A DNA stretch of 37,376 bases from Stemphylium vesicarium (GCA_004380135.1 QXCR01000221.1:1-37376); one strand, 5' to 3'. Positions 19,951 to 29,575 are shown, numbered from the stretch's first letter. Program-made: numbers and translations. Notes: generated from the letters alone by a model not told the origin.

Positions 19951-20230
19951 CACTCTCTTGCATTTGCAGCTTCCGCTTTGCACACGCGGCTCAGTTGTCA
20001 TCGCGCACGGGGCATCGATTCGTCTAGTAAAAGCTTGCTCTAGAAAGGCTTAGACTCTATAGATATCTCAATTTGATTAGTCCAAGCATCGAGCAGAAGA
20101 TTGACTCATAGCAATGCTAACGAAAGCTAGCACTATTTAGGTAAGGTTACGACTAAACGAGAAAGGCTTGGCATAGGACCAAAAGTCGCCTGTATACAGA
20201 AACCGGAAGCTGCAAGTGCATGAGAGTGTA
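19949..20230. mobile_element. MITE family A, copy A4 (282 bp)
   Basis: Begins tacactctcttgcatttgca at the TA that ends B3 and finishes gcaagtgcatgagagtgta. Non-coding; the interior matches A3 and A5. Confidence 0.88.
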
Positions 20231-20428
20231 CACTTATTTAACAGAACCTGTCCAAATGGTATACACAGCATCGGCCAAGACGAGGAAGCCCAACTCACAC
20301 TTATGGTAAAGTGGTACTTCATTGCAGCCGGAATAGCAAAGCATTGTGTGTTTAGGGAAACGAAAGCTTATCCTGCGCGCTTGCTGCGCGCACTTGATGC
20401 ACAGCCACGTAGCGATTCCGCTTGGATG

Positions 20429-20710
20429 TACACTCTCATGCACTTGCAGCTTCCGGTTCCTTTAAGCAGGCGACTTTTGGTCCCATGCTAAGCCTTTCTC
20501 GTTTAATTATGACCTTGCCTAAATAGTGCTAGCTCTCGTTAGCATTATTATGTGTCAATCTTCTGCTCGATACTCAGACCAATCAAATTGAGATATCTAC
20601 AGAGTCTAAGCCTTTTCAGAGCAAGTGTATACTAGACGAATCGATGCCCCGTGCGCGATGACAACTAAGCCGCGTGTGCAAACCGGAAGCTGCAAGTGCA
20701 TGAGAGTGTA
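20429..20710. mobile_element. MITE family A, copy A5 (282 bp)
   Basis: Ends are tacactctcatgcacttgc and gcaagtgcatgagagtgta, with TA at both sides. Its orientation is opposite to A4, 198 bp away, so the pair forms a large inverted repeat. Confidence 0.88.
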
Positions 20711-20933
20711 TTGATCGCCACAGCGATCCTATCTTGAAATGTGTGCCTCAGCGCAAGGTCGCTGCGATAAGAACTGTGCCGCAGCGGCGCGACTGCTGAC
20801 TAGTAAGCAGCTTACACTTTCTAAGTGGGTCCGTAGAACGAAGCGATAGCGTGCTCGTCATCTCAAGCGAACTGAGCAGTAGGGTTTGACTAATACCACT
20901 AGGCCCTTTGTAAACCCGGGTCTTGCGCGCTGT

Positions 20934-21204
20934 TACACTCTCGTGCACTTGCAGCTCCCGGTTCCTGTAAGCAGGCGTCTTTTGGTCCTATGCTAAGCCT
21001 CTCCGGTTGAGCAGTGACCTTGCCCAAATAGTACTAGCTCTTGTCAGCGATACCATCTGCTGGATGCTCGGGCCAATTAAAGCGTAGCATTGACAGAGTT
21101 TAAGCCTTTTCTGAGCAAGCGTACACAAGGCAAATCGATGGACCGTGCTGGGTGACAACTGAGCCTCGTGCACAAACCGGAAGCTGCAAGTGTATGAGAG
21201 TGTA
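20934..21204. mobile_element. MITE family A, copy A6 (271 bp subfamily)
   Basis: Ends are tacactctcgtgcacttgca and gcaagtgtatgagagtgta. The interior (gtgaccttgcccaaatagta, ctcttgtcagcgat) groups it with A2. Its right TA is also the left TA of element D1. Confidence 0.87.
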
Positions 21205-21348
21205 AGGTCCCTCCCTATGTGACGGAAAATCCGGTGTGCAGGAACTGACCAATTCGATCGCAAAATTTTGGCAGAAGTCTGCGATTCAAGCCATCGAGTT
21301 GGTCAGTTCCGGCACACCGGGTTTTCCGTCACATAGGGAAGGACTTTA
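21203..21348. mobile_element. Palindromic MITE D, copy D1 (146 bp)
   Basis: Almost the whole element is a fold-back: the left arm ccctatgtgacggaaaatcc pairs with the right arm gggttttccgtcacataggg, and the arms continue through ggaactgaccaa. It starts at TA (21203) and ends ggacttta. D2 at 25806 has exactly the same length. Confidence 0.85.
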
Positions 21349-22429
21349 CTGTAGTGTCGCGCTCTCTGCAGTACGTGTTTGAAGCTCCCAATCGCGCGTC
21401 AACCCCTCACATGTTTACATCGTGAAGCCAGATCGGACTACTATAAGATCAGCAATATTAGCAGTGCGCTAGAGCTCTGCACCTTAACAGTCTCTATTCA
21501 ACGTTCCATGGATCCGACATTATGGTTGCGAGGGAGGCCTTGGCGTCAGATTACGCTCCGGTGGAGTTGCCTTCGGGCGCGGGGTCGTGGGGCATCGCTA
21601 CTGGCTTCAGCGTCGAAACATTCCAACACCACCACCAACTGTCGCATATGTGAACCCTTGAACTTTTGGGGACTAAAGTAGCCTTCTGAAGCTAGTAAGC
21701 CGCCGCAGTAACAGAAGGGGCGTTGATGTAGTTGCATGACGCCTGGGCGGGCATCGCGCGTCACCAAACGCACTACTATCAACAGCAATTTCCCTTGCTG
21801 CGGGCTGTGCGGAAGTTGTGAGTAAGACATGGACAGATGTCAAGTCACTTTTGAATGTGAAAGCTGCAAATCAGAGTTCTTTAGGTATGGCGCGGAGAAA
21901 CGGAAGTGGAGCCTTCCACCTTCGGTTTCCTTTACTCCCACAACAATTTCAACTCTAATCTTACATATTTTTGCTGTGCTGCAAACTGAGGCGTGCGTCA
22001 GCCCAGCAGTGGGCATCCGCCGCGTTAAAAAGCGGTCTATGCAACGCAAGTAGGTGACCGTGCCTTGCAAGAACCTGGAAATGTTCTGAGCTACGATGCT
22101 AAAACAACAAAGCAACTTACATACTCTTGTTAATCCCACGTCAGGACTGCTGAAACAACAAATGTGTCGTTGGAAAGAGCATGCTGTTCGAAGCTTGCAT
22201 CTGCAGTACTGTTTGAAAGTTTCGAAAAAGTGAATCATGGTTGTTGCAGAAGCTTCATGTTCGGAAGACCCAGTCCGCCGAGAGAAGAAGAGGAAGCGAA
22301 GCCCAAATCCCGATCGCAGTACCCCCAACAGATGCCCATATATACCTTTTGTGATTCGCGCAGCTTACCTCTCTAGCGAATAGCCTTCCCTAAACCAATG
22401 AAGGGAAAAGAAGACTTGAAAGGGATTGC
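21349..22429. other. Intergenic; one unassigned open stretch
   Basis: No recognised gene. A plus-strand open stretch at about 21461-21653, preceded by a possible acceptor (atattag), reads protein-like (SGAGSWGIATGFSVETFQ) but ends after ~60 codons and matches no family I know. It may be a fragment. Other open frames here lack ATG starts or sensible composition. Confidence 0.3.
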
Positions 22430-23357
22430 CTAAGCAGAGAAATTCCTAACGTGGGCCCTCTTCTGGATGGAAGCAACAGCCGCGAGTTGAGGGCCGGGCG
22501 CATCCTCCATGGTCTCACCGGCTGGGTGCCAGTACAGATCCCATTGGAGGAGGTCGTCGCTCGGATTATACAGCTCGATACCCTTCTTTCCAGAAGGCAC
22601 AGGAGCGCTGTCGTCACCACCAGTGACCTTGATGTTGAAAGCCTGAGGCCAGAACTGGCGGTTGCTTACATCGCCGTTGTTGTGAATAGAGGCGACCTCA
22701 GTCCTGAGGACGTAGTTCCCGCTGGGTATGTCAGAGGGAATAGTGACACTCTGCGAGTTGCCGTTATCGTAGAAGATAGCATCCGTACCCCAGTAGCCAG
22801 TCTGGCCTTGAGCTTGACCAGAAGAGTAGCGGCCCTTGCGGTAGTCGATGAGCGCGCTCTCGTGGATCTTGAAGAATTCCAGTTCGGTCTTGTCAACGTT
22901 CTTGCAATCGCCATTGCAGGTAGCGAGGTAGGTGGCTGTCCAACCGTGGTGAGAGCAGTCCCAGCCCTCCTCGCCGGAGCCGCAGCTACCCTCGTGGTGC
23001 CAGTGGAAGGTGACTTCCGAGCCGGCTGGTGCTTCGGCGGTGTACGGCGAGGGCGAGGCGTCTTTGTGGGCAATGATATCTGGGCTGAAGTTCTGTTAGT
23101 ACACGTATGACAGAGGTACACGACAGGGCGGTGTAGACGTGCTGGCTCAGCATGTCGCCGTAGACGGGCTGGTAGCCCCAGCCCTGGTTCGTCCACCAAG
23201 CAGGCGACTTGTTACCAGGATCCTGCTTGGAAGCCTGGCGGAACCCTTCGTAGGTCTTGCCCCCAGCCTCGAACTCCTCGACGGAGGTGTGGCCGGCCAC
23301 GGTGGAGACGAAGGCAGCTACCAGAGCACCAGTCCGGCAGATTTTGGATATAGACAT
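22430..23357 (-). CDS. Secreted AA9-like polysaccharide monooxygenase, 296 aa
   Basis: AA9 enzymes are secreted copper enzymes that oxidatively cleave cellulose or hemicellulose. Two exons, 23122-23357 and 22430-23084, flank a 37-nt intron with a perfect tactaac branch site. Residues 1-22 form a signal peptide and the mature chain starts at His23 (GHTSVEEFEAGGKTYEGF), the N-terminal ligand of the copper histidine brace. The second His lies in CSHHG (124-125). DIIAHKDASP at 81-90 and DKTELEFFKI at 143-152 are AA9 landmarks. Oddities: family DIICHKDA is DIIAHKDA here (Ala84), and family Q-x-Y-P-x-C is Q-F-W-P-Q-A (Trp224, Ala227). The axial Tyr and both Cys of a conserved disulfide are therefore replaced. 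The C-terminus (~50 residues) is a non-CBM tail. The start at 23357 gives a compact signal peptide; an upstream in-frame ATG falls in a MITE remnant. Confidence 0.88.
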
Positions 23358-23363
23358 CACGAA

Positions 23364-23485
23364 CACACTGATTTGCAAATTTGGCTCCCGGTTATGTATG
23401 ACGTACAATGCTTACCCGACAAGGGTTTCTAGCGTACCAGCGGGGACTTGTCCAGGAGAGAAGCCAGCATTGCACCAGCTGACAG
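23364..23485. mobile_element. Family C remnant (C3) forming the AA9 leader
   Basis: cactgatttgcaaatttggc and the following cccggttatgtatgacgtac track the left end of C2 (29304), and later blocks (gggacttgtccaggagagaa against gaggactttgcttaagagag) continue the match for about 120 bp. The right half of the element is absent. The terminal base lies 6-8 bp upstream of the AA9 ATG, so the immediate 5' leader of that gene is transposon-derived. Confidence 0.6.
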
Positions 23486-23633
23486 GCACTTTATACTCGC
23501 TAAAATTTGCTATAGGTCAGCAGCCTCCACACATGTGTTGTTTAGCTAGATTATGCTGACATTCGCCAAACCTTCGTGTGTAAGCATTCTAAGCGGTCTA
23601 CGTTCTTGTTTATGCTCTCTGAGGGAGCTACTG

Positions 23634-23830
23634 TACAGTCGTTAGCGATTGCGGCTTCACCACTGCGTGCAGCATTAATTTAATATGTCATCATTAAACC
23701 AACGACTGACCAACCAGATCGACTGTTTCGCTGCGAATACCTAATGCTAAGCCATGTACGGAAGGTGGGGCTGTTCAAAATCGTTGCGCAACTGTGTGTA
23801 AGGGTGAAGCCGCAATCGCTAATGACTGTA
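23634..23830. mobile_element. MITE family B, copy B4 (197 bp)
   Basis: Ends are tacagtcgttagcgattgcg and cgcaatcgctaatgactgta. Both subterminal regions match the pogo element at 16534-17485: gtcatcattaaaccaacgac on the left and aaggtggggctgttcaaaat on the right. It lies 276 bp upstream of the AA9 start codon. Confidence 0.9.
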
Positions 23831-23949
23831 CTCAACTCTCAGCGTAAGAATGTCTTGACCTGTGCAGATTGTGCTCTTAGGCACATATGCTAGCTCTGAG
23901 TACTTAAATGAAACTCAATGCATTCTGAGAACGTACACAAGTTACTCGC

Positions 23950-24345
23950 GCCGTGTATCACTTTGGACGCCGCCATGTCGCTGTTCACGGCCTACCTCCC
24001 GAGCCAGATTTGAGCTGCACCGATATCGACTTCAAGGGCGTTATATTTGGCACCATACTCGCGACACATTTCATGCGTTTCAACGCTCACGGAAAGGGAG
24101 GGAAACTCATTGTGACGGGTAGCATGATTGGCATCTATCCTTAACCGACCTTCCCTGAGTATTGCGCAGCCAAGGCGGCAACGCATCAATGGGTCAAGAC
24201 GATGGGACCTATACTCCAGATCAAAGAGGATATCACCATTAACTGCGTCATGCCCGGGGGCATTGAGACGCCTGCTATGCCTGACTTTAGCAAAGCATTC
24301 CTACCCGAGCAAATGACTCTCAAGTCGTCACGCAGGTCGTATTTG
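23950..24345 (+). pseudogene. Short-chain dehydrogenase/reductase relic
   Basis: The central and C-terminal part of an SDR can be read: DIDFKGVIFGTILATHFM, LIVTGSMIGIYP, a TAA at 24142-24144, then the catalytic YxxxK as EYCAAKAATHQWVK, and ITINCVMPGGIETPAMPDF. The TAA sits where a CAA (Gln) codon would fit. Upstream, DAAMSLFTAYLP and EPDLSCTDIDF lie in different frames, so there is also a frameshift. The N-terminal nucleotide-binding TGxxxGIG part is not found. The 3' side runs into a hAT fragment. A once-active SDR next to an oxidoreductase-rich region is suggestive, but the copy is dead. Confidence 0.75.
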
Positions 24346-24412
24346 AGGACTGATTTGTCTGCCAAGACTAAGGTTTTTGGGCCGGATTGTTTGACTGTTT
24401 GACTGTTTGATA

Positions 24413-24655
24413 TCAAAAAAAACTGTCGTGGATGCTTATACTGCTTATATAAGTTTGTATAGCAGCTAATTCGTCTGCTGTGTGACCTGGTTTTGGTGTT
24501 TTGAGTCCTATCCGACGCCAGCTTTTCAAACACTGCAACGCTGTGATCAACTCGATATTCATCCGCAGTCGCCGCGTGCCTAGCATATCTCCAAGCTCGC
24601 TAAACGTACGCTCAAAATCAGCTGCTGACGCTGGTATTGTGAGCAGACTTGCCAT
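24413..24655 (-). pseudogene. hAT transposase C-terminal relic (copy c-outer)
   Basis: Minus strand reads LLTIPASAADFERTFSELGD, then MLGTRRLRMNIELITALQCL and a short tail ending at 24413. Only the last ~80 residues (dimerisation domain) remain. The fragment is cut upstream by the end of another hAT element whose terminal cagacttgcc begins at 24644, so the first coding bases here come from that element. Confidence 0.8.
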
Positions 24656-24885
24656 CAGTCAGGTAACTCAGTTAGAACTGACTGAACTGACTGCCAAGAC
24701 TCAGTTCAGTCAGTTCAAGAAGCCTCTGGACTGACTGAACCGACTGACGTTGGACTGACGTTAGCTATTTTGAGGCTGTGTTTTGTAGCCGTGATAGCCA
24801 ATTCTCGTGTTGTTTGAAAGCGGCGACAGAAGAACGCTAGTCCTATATGGGTTAGAGCCAGCTGCTAGGCCAATCAGTGTTTCTA

Positions 24886-25790
24886 GAGTGCGTTAGTCTC
24901 ACCCCGCAAGCTCTACGCGTCTCGCCCGCTACAACCACTCGACGCATATTTTCTTCTTGAGTACTTCATATCTAATCCCTCCAACTCAGGCCTCCGCCGC
25001 CTCGTCGAATACGATAAGCGCACTTCTCCTCGACCATCGCTATTGAACGCGCCTACTATTGGCGATATTGCGTGCGAGGCTCAGCCCGATGAGCCCGTTG
25101 TAGTACAGGCGGACATACCCGACGACGACCACGACAACTTCGTCGGGCTTGATTTTAAGCGCGTGCCGTACCTAGAGCGGCGCCAGGTTGAGCCCTGTGG
25201 TCGCGGCGGGCCAAAAAGCTTGATCTACAAGAACCACCTCGCGGCGCTCTGGAAGGTGCCCAACACCCATATCACCGCCCGTGACGGCGTCCACTATCGC
25301 GACGGCTGGCTTGATAATAACCATCGGGCGTTCTTGCGAATGTGGCAGGAGCGAAGCAATGCTGCGGTCGACGTAGCCGACGCAGTAACGCCGCCGCAAA
25401 AGAAGCCCCGGCTAGGGTTGTCAGCGTCGCGATCAGCCTTTCTACAGTCGTCGATTGAAACTAATCTACGGCAGGTAGAGGCAAGTCGGAAGGGGGATGA
25501 ATATGAGATCTAGAGGCGGCAACCAGCGTTAGCTGAGGAGGATCGGCTCTCGCTTAACCCGCTGCTCTACTAGGAGTCAGTAGCTAGACAATTTCCAGTA
25601 CTCTCTAAGTTTGCCATTAACATACTTACAATACCAGCGGCAGCAGCAGACTGCGAGCGGACATTTAGCGAGCTTGGCGACATGTTAGGCACGCGGAGAC
25701 TCCAAATGAAGCCAGAGCTTGTCGCAGCTTTACAGAGTTTGAAGAGCTAGAAGATGCTTGGTATACGGCCAGCAACCATCTCTACTTATC
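24886..25790 (+). pseudogene. hAT-derived frame with three TGG-to-TAG stops
   Basis: One reading frame runs from about 24886 to 25790 interrupted by TAG at 25511, 25571 and 25748. Each stop falls where hAT relatives have Trp: EYEI*RRQPA, LLY*ESVAR, SLKS*KMLG. The C-terminal part is a clear hAT dimerisation domain (ILTIPAAAADCERTFSELGD, MLGTRRLQMKPELVAALQ). The N-terminal ~200 residues (DFKRVPYLERRQVEP, GRGGPKSLIYKNH) are not confidently assigned; they may be a diverged N-terminus joined by internal deletion. No ATG start is evident and it cannot make transposase. Confidence 0.7.
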
Positions 25791-25805
25791 GGCCAGCACG
25801 TGTAC

Positions 25806-25951
25806 TAACGTCCATCCCTCCGTGGCGGAAAACCCTGTGTGCCGAGACCGGCCAATCAATTTGCAAAATTTTGGCACAAGTCTGCGATTCAAGCGATCGA
25901 GTTGGCCAGTTCCGGCACACCGGGTTCTCCGTCACATAGGGAAGGACTTTA
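25806..25951. mobile_element. Palindromic MITE D, copy D2 (146 bp)
   Basis: Same length and arms as D1: cctccgtggcggaaaaccct on the left and gggttctccgtcacataggg on the right, between TA dinucleotides. The centre gcaaaattttggcacaagtc is almost identical to D1. It is nested within the hAT element. Confidence 0.85.
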
Positions 25952-26367
25952 TCAGAGGAAGAAATGTTAAGAATACAAGAGCAGCTGTCGCAATTAGACA
26001 TTAGTTAATCTAGTTTAGGTTGGTCTAGGTCAGTCCAGGTCAGTCCAGTCAGTTCGCAGCAGCAGCAACGTCAGTTCAGTTCAGTCAGTTTTAATTTACC
26101 TAAAAAGTCTTGGCAGTCAGTTCAGTCCAGTTCAGTAACCTTCAAACATCAGTTCAGTCAGTCCGGAAGCCTCCGGACTGACTGAACTGACTGATAGCAA
26201 GTCTGGGATTGACGTTAAGTCAGTATGGACAAGTTGGTTTCAACGTCGCCAAAAATCGCGATGGTGTGTTGGAAGAGTGCCGCGAGGGTGACTTTAGTGA
26301 GTCAAGTGTCGCTTGGTAATAATAGTACACTTGTAGTCTGATCATGTACTAGATATCGACAGAAAAC

Positions 26368-28593
26368 TTACGTTAGTCTATCGACACTATTGATCCCAAC
26401 TCCCTTCATCAAATCACTTGCCTTCTCCGCAACCGCATACACCAAACTCACAATATTTCCCTGTACATGCGTGGGGAAAATACTCGCATCCACGACCCTG
26501 AGCCCACTCACACCATACACCCGTAGCTCCGCATCAACAACACCCCCCTGCTCTCTCGGCAGCATCGCACAAGTTCCCACAGGATGATACATCGTAAGCG
26601 TCTTCTCCTTGACAAACTCTTTCGCTTCCTCAAGACCTCTTGGAACCCTGCAATTCTGCGCCAAAACAGGGTCGCCGTTAGCATCGCGACGGAGGACCGA
26701 GGCGAGAGGCTCGATCTTAGAGAAGGATAGTACGTGCAGCGTTGCGCGCGCCATCATGTCGAGATCAAGGGGGTGGGAAAGATACGCAGGATCGATTTGT
26801 GGGTGCGCTTTTGGGTCTGAACTGCGGAGATGTACGCTTCCTCGGGATAAGGAGCGTGTGCTGCATACGCCCAGGGTCATCCACATCCCTTTTTCCTCGC
26901 TTAACAGGACCTTGTTGGGTGTGTCTGCGTCGTGCGGGTTTGCGCCGAGGGGCAAGGCGATGATTTGGCAGACTGCTTCTTCTGGGTCAAGGAGTTGGCG
27001 AGCGATGAGGGGGTTGCGGGCTCCTTGGTCGGCATTAGGGTACGTCATAGCGAAGTCGGCAATGAGGGATTGGATATGGGTTTCCCTATTGGGAAATTCG
27101 GGTTGAATTTGAGAGAGAGATGCGAAGCCTGTTGCCGTGGGGGCACCGACGAGGGGCCCGGTTTTGTGGGTGATGTAGGCTTCTAGTGCTTGTTGCATTA
27201 TCTCTGGGTTGCGGTCAAGGACTTCGGCGGTAGGGTATTCATCTTTGACGCCCTAAGCACAGTTAGAATGGGGTTGTGATGGACGATAGATAACGTACCA
27301 AACTGATACCTGTAACTGTGTGGTCACACAAGTTCTCCCCAACACCGGGAAGGTCGACGAGGACTTCTACACCAGCTTTTTGCAACACAGCAGGACATCC
27401 GATGCCAGACAACTCAAGAATCTGAGGCGAGTTAACCGACCCTCCACAGACTATAACCTCCTTTGTTGCCTTGATAGCGTGTGCAGTTCCATCAACGATA
27501 AAATGAACGCCAGTGGCCTTTACGTTGCTACCAGCTCCTTCTAGCTCAACCTTCGAAACTAGCGCATTAGTCAGAAGCGACATGTTTGGTCTACCTGAAT
27601 TTGGTTCATAGTATTCTCTCGCAGAGTAGCTTCTCCTGTTATGTTTGGGATCAATCGTATTGAGCTGGTTGAAGCCGCCGATAGCCGAGCCTATACGAGG
27701 GTCCTTTACTGGCGAGTAGCCTGCATTGATGATAGTTTTGGGCCAGAGTTCTTGCTGCCAGGTCACATTGGTGTCTGGGAAGCATATCTGTAGCCTTCAG
27801 TACAAGTTTAAGATGAAGTGCGTGTTAACACTGACGTTGATTGGCCCAGAAGTGCCGCGAAGCGACGGATCGAGGTATTTGTCATCGATCTTCCCACCAA
27901 GGGTCTCAGAAGCGGGATGGTAGGTTTCGAACTTGCGGTAGTACGGCTTCAGTTCGTCGAAAGACCAGCCTTTGTTTCCTAGCTCTGCCCAATTATCAAG
28001 ATCTTGCTTAGATGCCATGCTACACCAAGAGATCCAGAATTAGTGTTTGTCATCCGGTGAGTGATTCGAAACTGTGCATATACCTGAACATGTTGAAGTT
28101 GACAGCACTGCTACCACCAAGGACTTTTCCTCGGACCCATCCATGAGTTTTGTCAACAGTACCTCGCTTGAATTGGTAGTTAGACTGAGTTCAATGGAGC
28201 GATATTAAAGCAACGTGCCTGAGGTACAGTTTTGTAATCCCAATCGTACTGCGGCTTTCCCCAAAGTTGCATGAACATGTTCGGCGCATCGATGAAAAGG
28301 TCGTTCAGTCCGTTTCCTCCGGCTTCTAGGATCGCAACAGTAACATTCGGGTCTTCAGTGAGACGAGCAGCGATGACTAGGCCTGCTGTACCGCCTCCGC
28401 AAATGATGTAGTCTGGATTTCAGGTTAGCAATTGCTCGGTTAGGAATTTTAAAGCCGACGTGAGTCCAATCACTAAATGACCGATGCGTGGTTGCTAAAA
28501 CCTAGCAAATCTAGCGAGGCCGGGATTCTGCCTTGCAACACGTACCGTAACAGACGTACCATATGATTTGTTGGTGAAGTCGTTGAGACGCAT
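26368..28593 (-). CDS. GMC-family FAD oxidoreductase, 628 aa, 6 exons
   Basis: An FAD-dependent alcohol/aldehyde oxidoreductase of the glucose-methanol-choline family. Exons are 28560-28593, 28219-28412, 28084-28184, 27836-28019, 27299-27787 and 26368-27252, total 1887 nt. The N-terminal dinucleotide-binding motif YIICGGGTAGLVIAARL spans about residues 13-29. The GMC signature WVRGKVLGGSSAVNFNMF follows, then GPINICFPDTNVTW and SPQILELSGIG (second GMC signature). The C-terminal catalytic pair is HPVGTCAM (His557) and HVQGN (His596). Intron 1 is long (147 nt). Intron 2 keeps the conserved YKTVPQ only if a GC-AG splice (gcacgt..tcag, 34 nt) is used; a GT donor 9 nt upstream would drop VPQ. No signal peptide is seen, so an intracellular enzyme is likely. 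It lies about 10 kb from the terpene synthase and P450; membership of that pathway is speculative. Confidence 0.92.
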
Positions 28594-28749
28594 CTTAAGT
28601 CTACGTCTGAAGCTTCAAAATGGATACAACTAAAGTGAAAAGTCGTTCTCGAAGAAGATAAAAAACTAGTTGTAGAGCTACCTCCCTCTTTATAAGGGCA
28701 CACTTACTGCGGCATCCCTATTACAATACTGCATCAATCTACAGAAAAG

Positions 28750-29033
28750 TACACTCACTTGCACAATTGGCTTCCGGTTCTGACACAGCTTACAACCTTT
28801 GCGCAGACAAGGAACCGTTGCTGCGCCAAGCACTATGCTTACGTTTCAAGGCTTAGCCCAGTCGCTTACACTATAATCGAGCTAGATCATCTTCCTTGCG
28901 CAGTGTTTCTTCGAATATGCTAAGCCGATAGAGGTAAGAACACCGCTCGGCATGACAGAACCCATATCAGTTCAAATGTGTGAGCTGTGTCAGAACCGGA
29001 AGCCAATTGTGCAAGTGAGTGTACAGCATCTTG
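28750..29033. mobile_element. TA-target MITE family C, copy C1 (284 bp)
   Basis: Ends are tacactcacttgcacaattgg and ccaattgtgcaagtgagtgta, with interiors cttccggttctgacacag and ctgtgtcagaaccggaag. It lies 156 bp upstream of the GMC oxidoreductase ATG. Its right TA is shared with element E1. Confidence 0.88.
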
Positions 29034-29305
29034 CAAAACCGCCCTCACCCTCGACTGCAACGACTCTTGGTCAAAGCCCCTGTCAGCTTGGGATACTCCT
29101 TGCAAATTGTAGCCAATCAATCACATGCCAACAGCCGCTAGCATTAAGAAAGCTAGTGACAGCCTCTCACGCTAGCTTATCTAGGTCTCGTTGTCTTCGG
29201 TACCAGGCAATCGGGTGCAAACAGCAAGGATTGTTTTAGACTAGCGCCAATCTCACAGAACCATCCCTTGCAGAAAGGGTGAGGGCGGTTTTGCAAAGCA
29301 CTGTA
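29032..29305. mobile_element. TA-target MITE family E, copy E1 (274 bp)
   Basis: Left end tacagcatcttgcaaaaccg followed by ccctcaccct; right end agggtgagggcggttttgca ending in actgta. The ~30-bp inverted ends differ at a few bases near the tips. It shares TA with C1 on the left and C2 on the right. Only one copy is in the window, so the family is defined by structure alone. Confidence 0.75.
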
Positions 29306-29565
29306 CACTGGTTTGCACAATTGGCTTCCGGTTTTGTGTGACGCAAAATACACACACAACAGGGGTCCCTAGCACTAAGCGAGGACTTTGCTTAAGAGAG
29401 AAGTTAGCATCGCATTAGTTGACAAATCATCTGGCTTTGTACACTTTGTCTGCGTGTGCGCTAAGCTTGTAGGAGTAAGAGGAGAGCTTAGCGTGACAGG
29501 GACCCATGTCGGTTGAATTGTGTGAGCATTGTCAGAACCGGAAGCCAATTGTGCATGTCAGTGTA
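29304..29565. mobile_element. TA-target MITE family C, copy C2 (262 bp)
   Basis: Ends are tacactggtttgcacaattgg and ccaattgtgcatgtcagtgta. The interior is diverged from C1 but keeps the same ends and order. The right TA is also the left TA of the B copy that was split by the LINE. Confidence 0.85.
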
Positions 29566-29575
29566 CAGTAATTAG
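29561..29575. repeat. LINE target-site duplication, left copy
   Basis: gtgtacagtaattag here is repeated exactly at 35068-35082, flanking the LINE. The last 12 bases are the terminal sequence of a family B element, so the pre-insertion target was the C2/B5 junction. Confidence 0.85.

Larger units (their letters stand above)
24644..26205. mobile_element. hAT element copy c-inner, ~1.56 kb, defective
   Basis: The left end cagacttgccatcagtcag is matched inverted by ctgactgatagcaagtctg at the right end. Both subterminal zones are packed with gtcagttcagtcag repeats (24656-24770 and about 26010-26195). The 8-bp flanks (attgtgag and ggattgac) do not match well, so no target duplication is claimed. 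It contains the broken frame at 24886-25790 and a D element at 25806-25951. Confidence 0.7.

Noticed and set aside
13494..21348. Regularly spaced repeats as a CRISPR-like array
   Set aside because: Repeats are 30-bp inverted ends of ~150-280 bp transposons with TA flanks, not short direct repeats with unique spacers; the genome is fungal.
21840..22328. Minus-strand 162-aa open frame
   Set aside because: It begins at a non-ATG codon, is Cys-rich without pattern, and has no recognisable domain.
22451..23110. Plus-strand 219-aa open frame
   Set aside because: Antisense shadow of the AA9 gene, with no family motif.
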